Assembly (NCBI RefSeq): GCF_001557215.1
Contig: NZ_LSJM01000055.1
Location: 4,737-68,736, forward strand
Direction: 5' to 3'
Length of the DNA: 64,000 bases
Source: Sphingomonas sp. CCH9-E2
Lineage (GTDB): Bacteria > Pseudomonadota > Alphaproteobacteria > Sphingomonadales > Sphingomonadaceae
Below the pieces are notes generated by a model. It did not search any database. It was given only the letters and a program-made list of their open reading frames with translations, and was not told where the DNA came from. A program made the position numbers and the translations under genes. Within the stretch, counting starts at the first letter, position 1, and every line of letters starts with the position of its first letter. This document shows positions 23,535 through 31,753 of the stretch, piece after piece.

Positions 23535-24179
23535 ATGGCATATTCCCGGCTCCAGATCTGGAACATGGCGCTGGCGCAGGTTCCGGCCAAGCGCGTCGAT
23601 ACGATCGATGAAGCCTCGATCGAGCGCGAAGCCTGTTCCGACGCCTATGAGAACGCGCTGCAGAAGCTGCTCGAAGGTAGCGATTACGACTTCGCCACGG
23701 TGCGCGCGCCGCTGGCGGTCGCAGTCAATGATCGTCCGGCCGAATGGCCCTATGCCTATGCGTTGCCGGCCGATCTGGCCAAGCCGCTTTACCTGTTGCC
23801 CTATGACAGCGCGACGGCTGGCAACGCCGTCTATTCGTGGGTGGGCCGTGCGCGCGGGTTCGAGGGGCGTGCGCCAATGCGCATTGCAGGCAATCGGCTC
23901 TACGCGCGGGTCGAGAATGCGGTGCTGGAATTTGTGTCCAGCGCGCCGCCGGAGAGCCGCTTCACCGCGAAGTTCGTCGATGCACTGGTGCTGGAGCTGG
24001 CGTCGCGCATCGTCATGCCGATCAACAAGGACAAGCGTCGCCAAGGCGACCTGATCCGTCTGGCGGAGGTCGCGCGACAGCGCGCCGAGGCGGAGAATAT
24101 GAACCGCGACCGCGAAACGACGCGGGACTTCGTGCCCGACATCCTGCTCGCGCGGGAAGGATATGGAGATTTCCTGTGA
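23535..24179 (+). CDS. Tail tubular protein A-like
   Basis: This 214-residue protein starts MAYSRLQIWNMALAQVPAKR and continues with an acidic/helical segment and ALPADLAKPLYLLPYDS, like gp11-type tail tube proteins of podoviruses, which bridge portal and nozzle. It follows a terminator, so it begins a new transcription or processing segment. Start ATG at 23535 is chosen over an upstream in-frame ATG because of the GGGG before it and the family-like start. Confidence 0.72.
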   Translation: MAYSRLQIWNMALAQVPAKRVDTIDEASIEREACSDAYENALQKLLEGSDYDFATVRAPLAVAVNDRPAEWPYAYALPADLAKPLYLLPYDSATAGNAVYSWVGRARGFEGRAPMRIAGNRLYARVENAVLEFVSSAPPESRFTAKFVDALVLELASRIVMPINKDKRRQGDLIRLAEVARQRAEAENMNRDRETTRDFVPDILLAREGYGDFL

Positions 24180-24442
24180 TCGAGCGCATCGGCGTGCAAC
24201 CCGTCATCGTCACTGCCAGCCCCGCCATGGCGCGCCAGTCCTACCGGGTAACCGAGAGCGGGGAGGACGGGGCGGTCTCGCTGGAAGTCAGCTGTTCCAA
24301 TGACCTGAGCATGCCGGGCAACGGCAACTACCTGCATTGGGCGAGCGACGCGGCCGGGCCATTCAAGGTCGAACGGTCGACCGGCGGCGTGTTCGTCGAG
24401 ATCGCGTCGGTCGAGGCGCAATTCTACATGGATGCCGGCTGA
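24176..24442 (+). CDS. Small beta-rich tail-region protein, 88 aa
   Basis: GTG at 24176 overlaps the stop of the tail tubular A-like gene and has GGAG upstream. The 88 residues (VIERIGVQPVIVTASPAM..., SMPGNGNYLHWASDAAGPFK) look beta-rich. The long open frame upstream in this phase is a shadow. It overlaps the next gene by one base. Likely a small virion or assembly protein; no family assigned. Confidence 0.68.
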   Translation: MIERIGVQPVIVTASPAMARQSYRVTESGEDGAVSLEVSCSNDLSMPGNGNYLHWASDAAGPFKVERSTGGVFVEIASVEAQFYMDAG

Positions 24443-25080
24443 TGGTCGGGTCGCGCGTCGGGCTTCACAATTTCAGCCGCGGTATCCTGTCAAAGGAGCT
24501 GTGGGGCCGCGTCGATATCGCGCCCTACAGCGCGGGCGTGCGCCAAGCGATCAATATGCTGATCCTGAAATATGGCGGCCTGACCAAGCGACCGGGCACG
24601 CGGCTGGTCTATGAGATCAAGGATGGCGAGCAGCGGCTGATCCCGTTCGAGGGTGCATATGACGCCAACTATGCGATGATGCTGGGGCAGGCGACGATGC
24701 GCCTGGGCGCGGGTGGCGGCATGGTGCTGGAAGAGCGCCTGACCGTCGAGGCGGCAAGCAACACGAATCCGGTCGAGATCACCGCATCCTTCCACGGCTT
24801 TGCGGACGGCGATGAGGTGTTTTTCACCGGCATCGAGGGCATGATCGAACTCAACGGCCTGTTGCTGCCCGTGACCGTCACCGGCGAGGATACGTTCACG
24901 GTGCCGGTGGATGGTACCGGCTTCGGCGTGTTCACCGGAGACACCGGGGGTGCGATCCGAACCGAAGAGCCCGCGCCACCGCCACCGCCTCCGCCGGTGC
25001 CGGATCCTGTTCCGCCGCCTCCGCCTCCGCCTGTTGGCGGCGGTGGTGGTGGCATCCGCGACTATGAGGTTCTGCAGTGA
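24442..25080 (+). CDS. Tail tube protein B-like, N-terminal part (split)
   Basis: This 212-residue protein begins MVGSRVGLHNFSRGILSKEL and contains YSAGVRQAINMLILKYGGLT (about 30-49) and KRPGTRLVYEI, typical of the N-terminal part of large podovirus tail tube (nozzle) proteins. A second domain VEITASFHGFADGDEVFFTG (about 111-130) is inserted. The protein ends in a Pro/Gly-rich tail (runs of Pro then Gly) and IRDYEVLQ, where related proteins continue. The next gene carries the expected continuation, so this phage has the protein in two coupled pieces. Confidence 0.75.
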   Translation: MVGSRVGLHNFSRGILSKELWGRVDIAPYSAGVRQAINMLILKYGGLTKRPGTRLVYEIKDGEQRLIPFEGAYDANYAMMLGQATMRLGAGGGMVLEERLTVEAASNTNPVEITASFHGFADGDEVFFTGIEGMIELNGLLLPVTVTGEDTFTVPVDGTGFGVFTGDTGGAIRTEEPAPPPPPPPVPDPVPPPPPPPVGGGGGGIRDYEVLQ

Positions 25081-26885
25081 GCGTCGCTCGGGTCTATCGG
25101 GCGCCAACGCCTTACAATGCGGTTGAGCTGGCCGAGCTCGACTATGTCCAGGCGTTCGACATCGTCTATCTGGCGCATCTCGACCATGATCCGACGAAGC
25201 TGGTGCGCTCCGGTCACACCGACTGGAGCTTCGCGACGATCAATGTCGGCCCGACGATCGATCCCCCGACGGGGGTCGGTGTCACCGCGACCGCCGCGAA
25301 CACGGACGCTGACAATGGCGGCGACGCATATTTCCCCCAGCCAGCCTCCTATGTGGTGACGGCGATCGACGACGCGACCGGGCAGGAAAGTCGGCCATCG
25401 GCATCGGCGAGCGCCAGCAACGACCTGACGCTCAAGCGGAACAAGAACGTCGTCGCGTGGAGCGTGGCCACGGGCGCGGGGCGCTATCGCATCTACAAGG
25501 CTGAAAATCAGCAGTCGTTCGGGTTCATCGGCGAGACCACTGGGACCAGCTTCACCGACGACAACATCGCGCCCGACCTGACCGATGGTCCGCCGGAGGC
25601 GTTCAACCCCTTCGCCGGCGAGAATGACAAGCCATCGCGCGTTACCTTTTATGAGCAGGGCCTGTTCTGGGCGCGGACGCGCGCCAACCCGAACGGGCTG
25701 TATCGTTCGCGCACGGCCGACTTCGAGAATTACGACATCGCCCGGCCGGTGCGAGAGGATGACAGCATCACGATGCGCATCCAGGCGCAGAAGGTGAACG
25801 CGATCCATGCGCTGGTGCCGCTCACCAACCTGATCGCGCTGACCGGCGATGGCGTGTTCGTACTCACCGGGTCCAATCAGGATTACATCTCGGCCGCCCC
25901 GCCGCCGCTCGCCAAGCGCCAGTCCGGCCGGGGGGTGTCGCGGCTCAAGCCGCTCGTGCTCGACGAGGTCGTTTTCTACATGCCGGCGATCGGGTCGAGC
26001 GTCCGCAGCCTCGGCTTCACCTTCGAGATTGATGGCTATCGCTCGAACGACGTGTCGATCTTTTCGCCCGGGCTGTTCACCGGGTTCAGCATCACGAGCT
26101 GGACCTATGCGGAGGAGCCGCTGTCGGTCATCTGGTCCGCGCGCTCCGACGGCAAGATGCCGACCTTTACCTGGCAGCAGGAGCAGCAGGTCTGGGGATG
26201 GACGCTGTGCGAGACCGATGGCGTCGTCGAGCAGGTGTGTGCGGTGCCGGAGGGCGGGGAGAGCCGCGTCTATCTTGTTGTCCGCCGCAGGATTGCGGGG
26301 GAGGAGCGCCGGTTCCTTGAACGCATGGCGGCGGCGCGTTGGGCGGACGTCCGCGACAGCTGCTACGTCGACTGCGCGGTGACATTCCAGCCGGAGGCGG
26401 CGACGTCTCGCTTCTATGTCCCGCATCTGGCCGGCGCGACGGTCAACGCGATCGCCGATGGGTTTTCGATCAAGGGCCGGGTTGTCGGCGAGGACGGCTG
26501 GGTCGAGCTTGGCTACGACGTCGAAACTGTGGTGACGATCGGTCTGCCTTTCGAGGCGCTAGTCGAAACCCTGCCCGTCGTGCCGCAAACGGACAGCGGC
26601 TTCGCGCGCGGCAAGCGCCAGCAGCTCGGCGATATCGTTCTGCAGGTAGCCGATACCCGCATCGGGAGCGTGGAGACCGGTCGGCGCATCGAGAAGATGT
26701 ATGCGGCGAAGGCGCGCAGCAAGGAGCCGCTCGGCACGCCCACGGCGCTATTCACCGGCGCGCTCGATACCGCGACCGAGGCGGTGACCGCTGGCGAGGC
26801 GACGCTGTTTATTCGGTCCAGCGACCCGCTGCCCTTCACGATGACGGCGGTGTATCTTGACCTGCAAATCCACGAGAGCGAATGA
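25077..26885 (+). CDS. Tail tube protein B-like, C-terminal part
   Basis: GTG at 25077 overlaps the previous stop (GTGA). The 602 residues open with YRAPTPYNAVELAELDYVQA, which in related single-chain proteins follows directly after the N-terminal part. It is beta-rich: QESRPSASASASND, FYEQGLFWARTRANPNGLY, LIALTGDGVFVLTGSNQDY and the C-terminal QQLGDIVLQVADTRIGSVET. It likely forms the tail nozzle. Coupling should keep the two parts in equal amounts. Confidence 0.8.
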   Translation: MSVARVYRAPTPYNAVELAELDYVQAFDIVYLAHLDHDPTKLVRSGHTDWSFATINVGPTIDPPTGVGVTATAANTDADNGGDAYFPQPASYVVTAIDDATGQESRPSASASASNDLTLKRNKNVVAWSVATGAGRYRIYKAENQQSFGFIGETTGTSFTDDNIAPDLTDGPPEAFNPFAGENDKPSRVTFYEQGLFWARTRANPNGLYRSRTADFENYDIARPVREDDSITMRIQAQKVNAIHALVPLTNLIALTGDGVFVLTGSNQDYISAAPPPLAKRQSGRGVSRLKPLVLDEVVFYMPAIGSSVRSLGFTFEIDGYRSNDVSIFSPGLFTGFSITSWTYAEEPLSVIWSARSDGKMPTFTWQQEQQVWGWTLCETDGVVEQVCAVPEGGESRVYLVVRRRIAGEERRFLERMAAARWADVRDSCYVDCAVTFQPEAATSRFYVPHLAGATVNAIADGFSIKGRVVGEDGWVELGYDVETVVTIGLPFEALVETLPVVPQTDSGFARGKRQQLGDIVLQVADTRIGSVETGRRIEKMYAAKARSKEPLGTPTALFTGALDTATEAVTAGEATLFIRSSDPLPFTMTAVYLDLQIHESE

Positions 26886-27346
26886 TGCGCGTGGAGCTTC
26901 GACCTGCCAGCCCGGCGCATATCGGATCGATCGCCGCCCGGATGCGAGACGCGGACCGGATCGAGTGTGCTGCTTTTCGGCTCACCCCCAAGGATGCACT
27001 GCGCCAGGCGCTGCGCGGCGCATCGATCGCCGCGACCGCATTCGTCGATGGTCGGCCGGAAGCGATGCTCGGCGCAAGTTGCCTCAACGCAATCGAGGGG
27101 ACTGGGCGGCCGTGGATGCTGGCGACCGGTCGGGCGTTCGACTGTGCGCGTCCGATGCTGGTGCTGGGGCCGGAGATAGTCGGGCAGCTGCATGCCCGCT
27201 TCACGCGGCTGGAGAATTTGGTCTGGCGCGGAAACGATCGCGCGATCCGGATGCTGCGGCGCTGGGGGTTCACGATCGGCGAGGATGCCGTGGTGCATGG
27301 CGGGCTGTATTTCCTGCCCTTTTGGAGAATGAGCGATGTGCGCTGA
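26882..27346 (+). CDS. T7 gp13-like internal virion protein (GNAT-like fold)
   Basis: This 154-residue protein resembles T7 gp13/DUF2833: an N-terminal MMRVELRPASPAHIGSIAAR, then LENLVWRGNDRAIRMLRRWGF (about 118-138), the pattern that in T7 gp13 reads as NYVWVGN...IRFLK. The family has a GNAT acetyltransferase-like fold without established enzyme activity. It belongs before the gp14-like gene, as in T7. Function: DNA-ejection or internal core assembly by family analogy. Confidence 0.75.
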   Translation: MMRVELRPASPAHIGSIAARMRDADRIECAAFRLTPKDALRQALRGASIAATAFVDGRPEAMLGASCLNAIEGTGRPWMLATGRAFDCARPMLVLGPEIVGQLHARFTRLENLVWRGNDRAIRMLRRWGFTIGEDAVVHGGLYFLPFWRMSDVR

Positions 27347-27872
27347 TCCTGTCACCCTCACCCTGATCGCGTCGGCTGTAGCTGCGGCGGGCAGTGCCGC
27401 CTCGACCGTATCGGCGATGCAGCAGTCGACCTATCAAGCGCGTGTTGCTGACCGCAACGCCAAGATGGAGGACGCGGCGGCGCGCGACGCGATCGAGCGG
27501 GGCAAGCTGGAGGATCAGCGCTACCAGCGCCAGCTGTCGCAGCAGCAGGGCGCGCAGCGCGCGGCGCTGGCTGCGAACGGGATTGATGTCAGCTTTGGCA
27601 ACGCTGCGGCGGTGCGCGAAGATCTGGCGCGGGCGGGGCAGGAAGACAGCCAGACGATCAGGGAAAACGCGATGCGCGAGGCGCGCGGGTTCGAGCTGTC
27701 GGCTGCGAACTACCGCGCCTCTGCGGCTGGCGCGCGCCAGGCGCGAACCGGACAGGCAATCAGCGGGGCATTCGACTTCGGGAGCACAGTGCTGGGCGGA
27801 GTGCAGCAGTATAAGCGGGTGCAGTGGAACCAGCGCAATCCGACTACCAACAGGCGAAATCCCTGGGGGTGA
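27336..27872 (+). CDS. T7 gp14-like internal virion protein
   Basis: This 178-residue protein begins MCADPVTLTLIASAVAAAGS, with a hydrophobic N-terminal segment (about 7-28), and then long Gln/Arg/Ala-rich helices (ERGKLEDQRYQRQLSQQQGA). This is the form of T7 gp14, which inserts into the outer membrane during ejection. It overlaps the gp13-like gene by 11 bases. In T7-like order the next core gene should follow directly; here an island of inverted genes intervenes. Confidence 0.8.
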   Translation: MCADPVTLTLIASAVAAAGSAASTVSAMQQSTYQARVADRNAKMEDAAARDAIERGKLEDQRYQRQLSQQQGAQRAALAANGIDVSFGNAAAVREDLARAGQEDSQTIRENAMREARGFELSAANYRASAAGARQARTGQAISGAFDFGSTVLGGVQQYKRVQWNQRNPTTNRRNPWG

Positions 27873-27875
27873 CGC

Positions 27876-27903
27876 AAAAAGGGCGACGGTTGCCCGCCGC
27901 CCT
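27876..27903 (-). terminator. Terminator for leftward antirepressor transcript
   Basis: On the minus strand AGGGCGGCGG, loop GCAA and CCGTCGCCCT form a 10-bp stem with one mismatch, followed by TTTTTG. It lies between the antirepressor stop and the gp14-like stop and would end the leftward island transcript. Confidence 0.75.
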
Positions 27904-27929
27904 CCATGCGCTGCGTCGGCCCGGCGAGC

Positions 27930-28646
27930 CTATGCGGCGGTCAGAAACGGCGGGAATTCCTTAGCCAGTCGGGTTAGTCCCTTCGGCGTCACCCGCACCT
28001 GCGTCGTCGTCTTTTCGCTTCCATCCGATCGGGTCACTACCGTGGTCTTATGCTCCAGCAACCCGGTCTGGAGCTTGGACTGATAGGCGATATAGTCGTT
28101 GCTCGCCTGACGGGTGTAAATCCAGTGATGGGCTCGAAGGAAAGTGAACAGCGCCTTGGGCTGGACTTGCAGGGTTTTCGCGGCGTCGGTGATGCACATT
28201 GAACCTTCCGACGCGGCGATCCGCTCCAGTGCCTGCACCTGTGGGCGCATCTCTTCGACCTCGCCTTGAAGTTCGAGCACCTTCTCGGTGTAGGAGAGCA
28301 GGATCCCGCGCATCGCGGCCGGGTCGTTCAGCATGGCGACGGGGTCCGCGGATTGCGCGGCCTGCGCCTCCAACTCCTGCCAGCGGTCGATGATGCGGGC
28401 GCGGAGGTCGGCGTTGTAACCCGACACGACAACAAGGGTGTCGCGCTTGGTCAGGTCGTAGACTTCGGTTGGGCGGCCACCACCCTCCGGGGAGTGGGGG
28501 CGGGGAGTTTTACGACTTTCTCGTAAAACCCCTTGGTCGAACAACCGTCGTATGGTCGCGACTACATCATTGTGCCGCGCATCGCAGAGCTCGGCGATTT
28601 CGCGGCTGCTCATGGTCTGCGGGGCGGCGGTGAGGTCAGTGGACAT
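27930..28646 (-). CDS. Rha/KilAC-type phage antirepressor
   Basis: This 238-residue protein has an N-terminal Rha-like domain (MSSREIAELCDARHNDVVAT at about 12-31, RDTLVVVSGYNADLRARIID) and a C-terminal KilAC domain (about 150-238: EGSMCITDAAKTLQVQPKAL, HHWIYTRQASNDYIAYQSKL). Such proteins can bind or block repressors and switch prophages to lytic growth. It is transcribed opposite to the surrounding late genes. Start ATG at 28646 follows a GGAG; a start at 28697 lacks one and overlaps the upstream gene further. Confidence 0.85.
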   Translation of the reverse strand: MSTDLTAAPQTMSSREIAELCDARHNDVVATIRRLFDQGVLRESRKTPRPHSPEGGGRPTEVYDLTKRDTLVVVSGYNADLRARIIDRWQELEAQAAQSADPVAMLNDPAAMRGILLSYTEKVLELQGEVEEMRPQVQALERIAASEGSMCITDAAKTLQVQPKALFTFLRAHHWIYTRQASNDYIAYQSKLQTGLLEHKTTVVTRSDGSEKTTTQVRVTPKGLTRLAKEFPPFLTAA

Positions 28647-28893
28647 TGGCGATCTCCAGGACAAATCCTCGGACCGCTTCCAATGCGGCCACACCACCCT
28701 CCATCAGTCGGATTGCACCATCGAGCGCGCTTCCATTGAGAGGTTCCTCGAATGCCGGCTGGTGGGACAGTAATTCAAGCACGCCAGCCACTGCGGCTAG
28801 ATGAGCATGCAGATCGTCGAAGCGCTGATTGAGCGCGGAGGTTGCAGGGGTTTGAGATTGCGCAGAGCGCATGATAGGCGCGACGGCAGCCAT
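28636..28893 (-). CDS. Small helical protein coupled to antirepressor
   Basis: This 85-residue protein (MAAVAPIMRSAQSQTPATSA...) overlaps the antirepressor start by 11 bases. It is helical (LHAHLAAVAGVLELLSHQP, LMEGGVAALEAVRGFVLEIA), with no domain recognised. Pairing with the antirepressor suggests it modulates it. The reading upstream to 29007 overlaps the divergent gene's leader and was rejected. Confidence 0.68.
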   Translation of the reverse strand: MAAVAPIMRSAQSQTPATSALNQRFDDLHAHLAAVAGVLELLSHQPAFEEPLNGSALDGAIRLMEGGVAALEAVRGFVLEIANVH

Positions 28894-28924
28894 GACGTTC
28901 TCCCATATTGAGACGTTGCGGTCA

Positions 28925-28964
28925 GAGCCGGGCGGAAGTTGCAGCTTCCGTTCGGCTCGTTTTT
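28925..28964 (+). terminator. Hairpin with T-run inside the island
   Basis: GAGCCGGGCGGAAG (28925-28938), loop TTGCAG, and CTTCCGTTCGGCTC (28945-28958) form a 14-bp stem with two G-U pairs, followed by GTTTTT. It could stop rightward late transcription entering the island, or act in the leader of the ribbon-helix-helix gene at 28984. Confidence 0.65.
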
Positions 28965-28983
28965 CAGATACCTGATATAAACC

Positions 28984-29172
28984 ATGACCGCAATATCGGG
29001 AACCCAAAAAAAGCGCGGCCGGCCTTCGACGGGCCGAACAGCGGTTATGGTCAAGCTGCTACCTGAACAGCTGGCCGCGCTCGATACATGGATTTCGGAG
29101 CAGCCTGACGCGCCGACGCGGCCGGAAGCGGTGCGGCGTATACTGACGGCGATGCTTGACCAATCGGCCTAG
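28984..29172 (+). CDS. Ribbon-helix-helix-like regulator
   Basis: This 62-residue protein begins with a basic stretch (QKKRGRPSTGRTAVMVKLL) followed by EQLAALDTWISEQPDAPTRP and a helix EAVRRILTAML, matching small Arc/MetJ-type ribbon-helix-helix proteins. It is divergent from the antirepressor pair and is a candidate regulator of their transcription. No good ribosome site precedes its start, so expression may be low or leaderless. Confidence 0.75.
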   Translation: MTAISGTQKKRGRPSTGRTAVMVKLLPEQLAALDTWISEQPDAPTRPEAVRRILTAMLDQSA

Positions 29173-29555
29173 AATTTTTTCACCGGAAAACCCGTGAATG
29201 GTTTGGCTTCGCACCGACTGTAGGTGACGAGCGCGACTCCTGCGATTTCTATGCGCGCATACATCTCGCCGCTCTCGCGATTAACGGTGCGTTCGAAGCT
29301 AGCTTTATCTTTGGGAATGGTTGTCCGCTGCAGGACTATTTCAGTTTCGGAAACCGATGCAATAGGCAGCGTTTGTTCGCACCCTTCAAAGCAGAATCGC
29401 TTGGCTTCGAGGTCGATGCTAAACGTCGAGCGGACAGGCTTGTCCGTTTCGACCGTTTTCCCAAATTGGATCGTATCCTGCGTTCCGACGCATACGAGGT
29501 TAAAGCTCGCAGCTACAGCCAACGCCAACGGGATCATTTCATTCCTCCGCGTCAT
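29169..29555 (-). CDS. Exported hypothetical protein in phage island
   Basis: This 128-residue protein has a hydrophobic N-terminus (MIPLALAVAASFNLVCVGTQ), suggesting a signal peptide, and two Cys at FCFEGCEQ (about 54-61). Its base composition is poorer in G+C than the neighbours (segments such as ctttatctttgggaatgg), suggesting separate origin. It lies in the inverted island and converges on the ribbon-helix-helix gene. Candidate lysogenic-conversion gene; function unknown. Confidence 0.65.
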   Translation of the reverse strand: MTRRNEMIPLALAVAASFNLVCVGTQDTIQFGKTVETDKPVRSTFSIDLEAKRFCFEGCEQTLPIASVSETEIVLQRTTIPKDKASFERTVNRESGEMYARIEIAGVALVTYSRCEAKPFTGFPVKKF

Positions 29556-29620
29556 GGTGACGCATCATGTGACTGTGCATCGGGCTGATGCTTGCTGTCA
29601 AAGTGAAATACTGTCGATGC

Positions 29621-31753
29621 ATGGCCCGTGTTCCGATCATCCAAGGTCCTTCAGTCGGCCTTGCCCCCGTCTCGCGCGAGCGCATCCGTCCCGTAGATAA
29701 TGGCGGCGGCGCACTTGGAGGCCTTGGCCGCGGCCTGCAGCAGCTCGGGCAGACGGGCATGCAGGTTGCGCAGGCACAGGATCGCTTGCTGGAAGAGCAG
29801 GATGAGGCCGGGTCCAAGGCGCTCGACGCCGAGGCGATCCCGCTGATCCAGAAGTCGCTGACCGAGTTCACGGCGCTGCAGGGTGAGAAGGCGAGCGCCG
29901 AAGCGCTGGACGGGGCAAAGAAGCGACTGATCGAACAGCGGGACGAGTTCCTCAAGCGCGCGCCAACCCCCCGGATGCAACGCATGCTCGGCGATGTGCT
30001 CGACCATCGGCTTGCTTTGGCGGCCGGTCAGATGGAGGCGCATTCGGTCAAGCAGATCGGCGTGGCGTGGGAGACGGCGAGCGTGTCGCGCCAGACCGCG
30101 TCGGCGGAGGCCGCCATGGCGGCGAGCGATCCGGTCGAGCGGCGCATGCACATCGACACTGGCGTTGCTGAATTGCGCAAGCTGGGCGAGCGCAAGGGGG
30201 TCGGCGAGGATGTGCTCAAGGTCGAGGCGCTCAAATTCGCGTCGGGCATCCATCGCCGCGTCGCTCTCGATATGGTCGATGCCGACAATGTCGACGGGGC
30301 GCTTGCCTATCTGGAAGCGAACAAGGGCGAGATCGCGGCTGACGATGAAGCGCAGATCAACCGTGCCCTGCGCGATCCGCTGGAGCGACGGCAGACTGAG
30401 GGGGATACTGTCGGCATCCTGCGCGCGGAGACGGGCACCGAGGCGGGCGCCAGCTCCTCGCCGCATGATCCGCTTGGCGGAGCGGGTCGCATGCCGGTCA
30501 ACGGCGGGGGCTATGGCGCGGCGCGGGATTATGGAGCGCATAACGCGGTGGACATTCCCGCCGCGCGCGGCACGCCGATCAAGCCGGAACGGGTTGGCAC
30601 CGTGCGCGTGTCCAGCAGCGCCAAGGGCGGAAACATCGTCACGATCGACTATGGCGACGGGACTGTCGACAAATACATGCATTTGGACGCGGTCAGGGTG
30701 AAGGATGGCGACCGGGTCACCGCCGATACCGTGGTCGGCACGGTGGGCAGCACCGGGCGGTCGAGCGGTCCGCATCTGCACTGGCAGCGGCTGGTCGGCG
30801 GCAAGGCGGTCAATCCGCTAGAGGCGCGGAGCCGTGGTCCGCAGCAGGAACCGCAGCGGCATGACCTGGGCGCTGCGCTGGCCGAAGTCGATCGCCGCGC
30901 GGACGAGGGGGGGTGGTCGCCGGAGCGGCGAGCCCGGGCGAAGCAGTGGGTCGAGAACAGGGTGGATCAGGATGAAAAGCTGATCCGGCGGCGCGAAGAC
31001 GAGGCCGACCGCCAGGCGTGGGATGCGATCGACGGTCTTCCAAACAATCAGATCACATCGATCGAGCAGATCCCGGCGAGCATCCGCTCGCGGATGAGTT
31101 CGCGCGCGCGGATGCAGATCGAGGATGAGATCGCCCGCAATACCAAGCCGAAGGAAGTCGAGGCGAATGGCGATGCGGCGATCACGCTCAAGGTGCTGGC
31201 GGCGCGGGACGAAGAGGCGTTCAAGGCGCTCGACCTGCGACAATACCGGTCGCAGCTCACGCCGGGAGAGTTTGAAAGTCTTGCGGTCGATCAGGCGCGG
31301 ATGCGCGCGAAGCCAGCCGAGGCGCGCACGACGGCGAATGTCCGCGCCGAGATCGATCGCACGATCACCTTCTATGGTGGTGACATCGGGCTGGGCAAGA
31401 ACGTCACCGATCGCAAGAACGAAGACGGTCGTCGCACCTATGGCCGCATCCAAGACAGCATGCGCGCCTATCTGGAGAGGGCGACCGAGGGCGGGAAGCG
31501 AAAGCCGACCGACGACGATCTGAAAGCGGCGTTCGATCACGCGACGATGGAGGTCATCGTGCGCGACCGGGGTGACCAGGTGGTCCGGCGCTATGAGGTC
31601 GATGGTCCGGCGCGGCTGGGGATCCGGGTGCCAAACGACGTCAAGGCGCGGATCGAGCAGTCGTTCGCGCGCGAGCGACGGCGTCTCCCCCGACCGGATG
31701 AGACGGTCGAAATCTATCTGCAAAACAAGGGAAGGCCGGGGTTCTGGCGATGA
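29621..31753 (+). CDS. Internal core protein with M23 peptidase domain
   Basis: This 710-residue protein has helical N- and C-terminal parts (LGRGLQQLGQTGMQVAQAQ, and a long charged helix from about 420) and a central LytM/M23 metallopeptidase (about 300-390): GAHNAVDIPAARGTPIKP, then GDGTVDKYMHLDAV and SSGPHLHWQRL with the HxH zinc motif. In podoviruses, core proteins enter the cell envelope during DNA ejection; this domain could cut peptidoglycan cross-bridges there. The ATG at 29621 is preferred to 29588 because the sequence from there is family-like. Confidence 0.85.
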   Translation: MARVPIIQGPSVGLAPVSRERIRPVDNGGGALGGLGRGLQQLGQTGMQVAQAQDRLLEEQDEAGSKALDAEAIPLIQKSLTEFTALQGEKASAEALDGAKKRLIEQRDEFLKRAPTPRMQRMLGDVLDHRLALAAGQMEAHSVKQIGVAWETASVSRQTASAEAAMAASDPVERRMHIDTGVAELRKLGERKGVGEDVLKVEALKFASGIHRRVALDMVDADNVDGALAYLEANKGEIAADDEAQINRALRDPLERRQTEGDTVGILRAETGTEAGASSSPHDPLGGAGRMPVNGGGYGAARDYGAHNAVDIPAARGTPIKPERVGTVRVSSSAKGGNIVTIDYGDGTVDKYMHLDAVRVKDGDRVTADTVVGTVGSTGRSSGPHLHWQRLVGGKAVNPLEARSRGPQQEPQRHDLGAALAEVDRRADEGGWSPERRARAKQWVENRVDQDEKLIRRREDEADRQAWDAIDGLPNNQITSIEQIPASIRSRMSSRARMQIEDEIARNTKPKEVEANGDAAITLKVLAARDEEAFKALDLRQYRSQLTPGEFESLAVDQARMRAKPAEARTTANVRAEIDRTITFYGGDIGLGKNVTDRKNEDGRRTYGRIQDSMRAYLERATEGGKRKPTDDDLKAAFDHATMEVIVRDRGDQVVRRYEVDGPARLGIRVPNDVKARIEQSFARERRRLPRPDETVEIYLQNKGRPGFWR

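Noticed and set aside
20562..24044. 1160-codon minus-strand open frame across scaffold and capsid
   Set aside because: Runs opposite seven structural genes with good starts and motifs; high-GC antisense frames of this length are common and it shows no domain.
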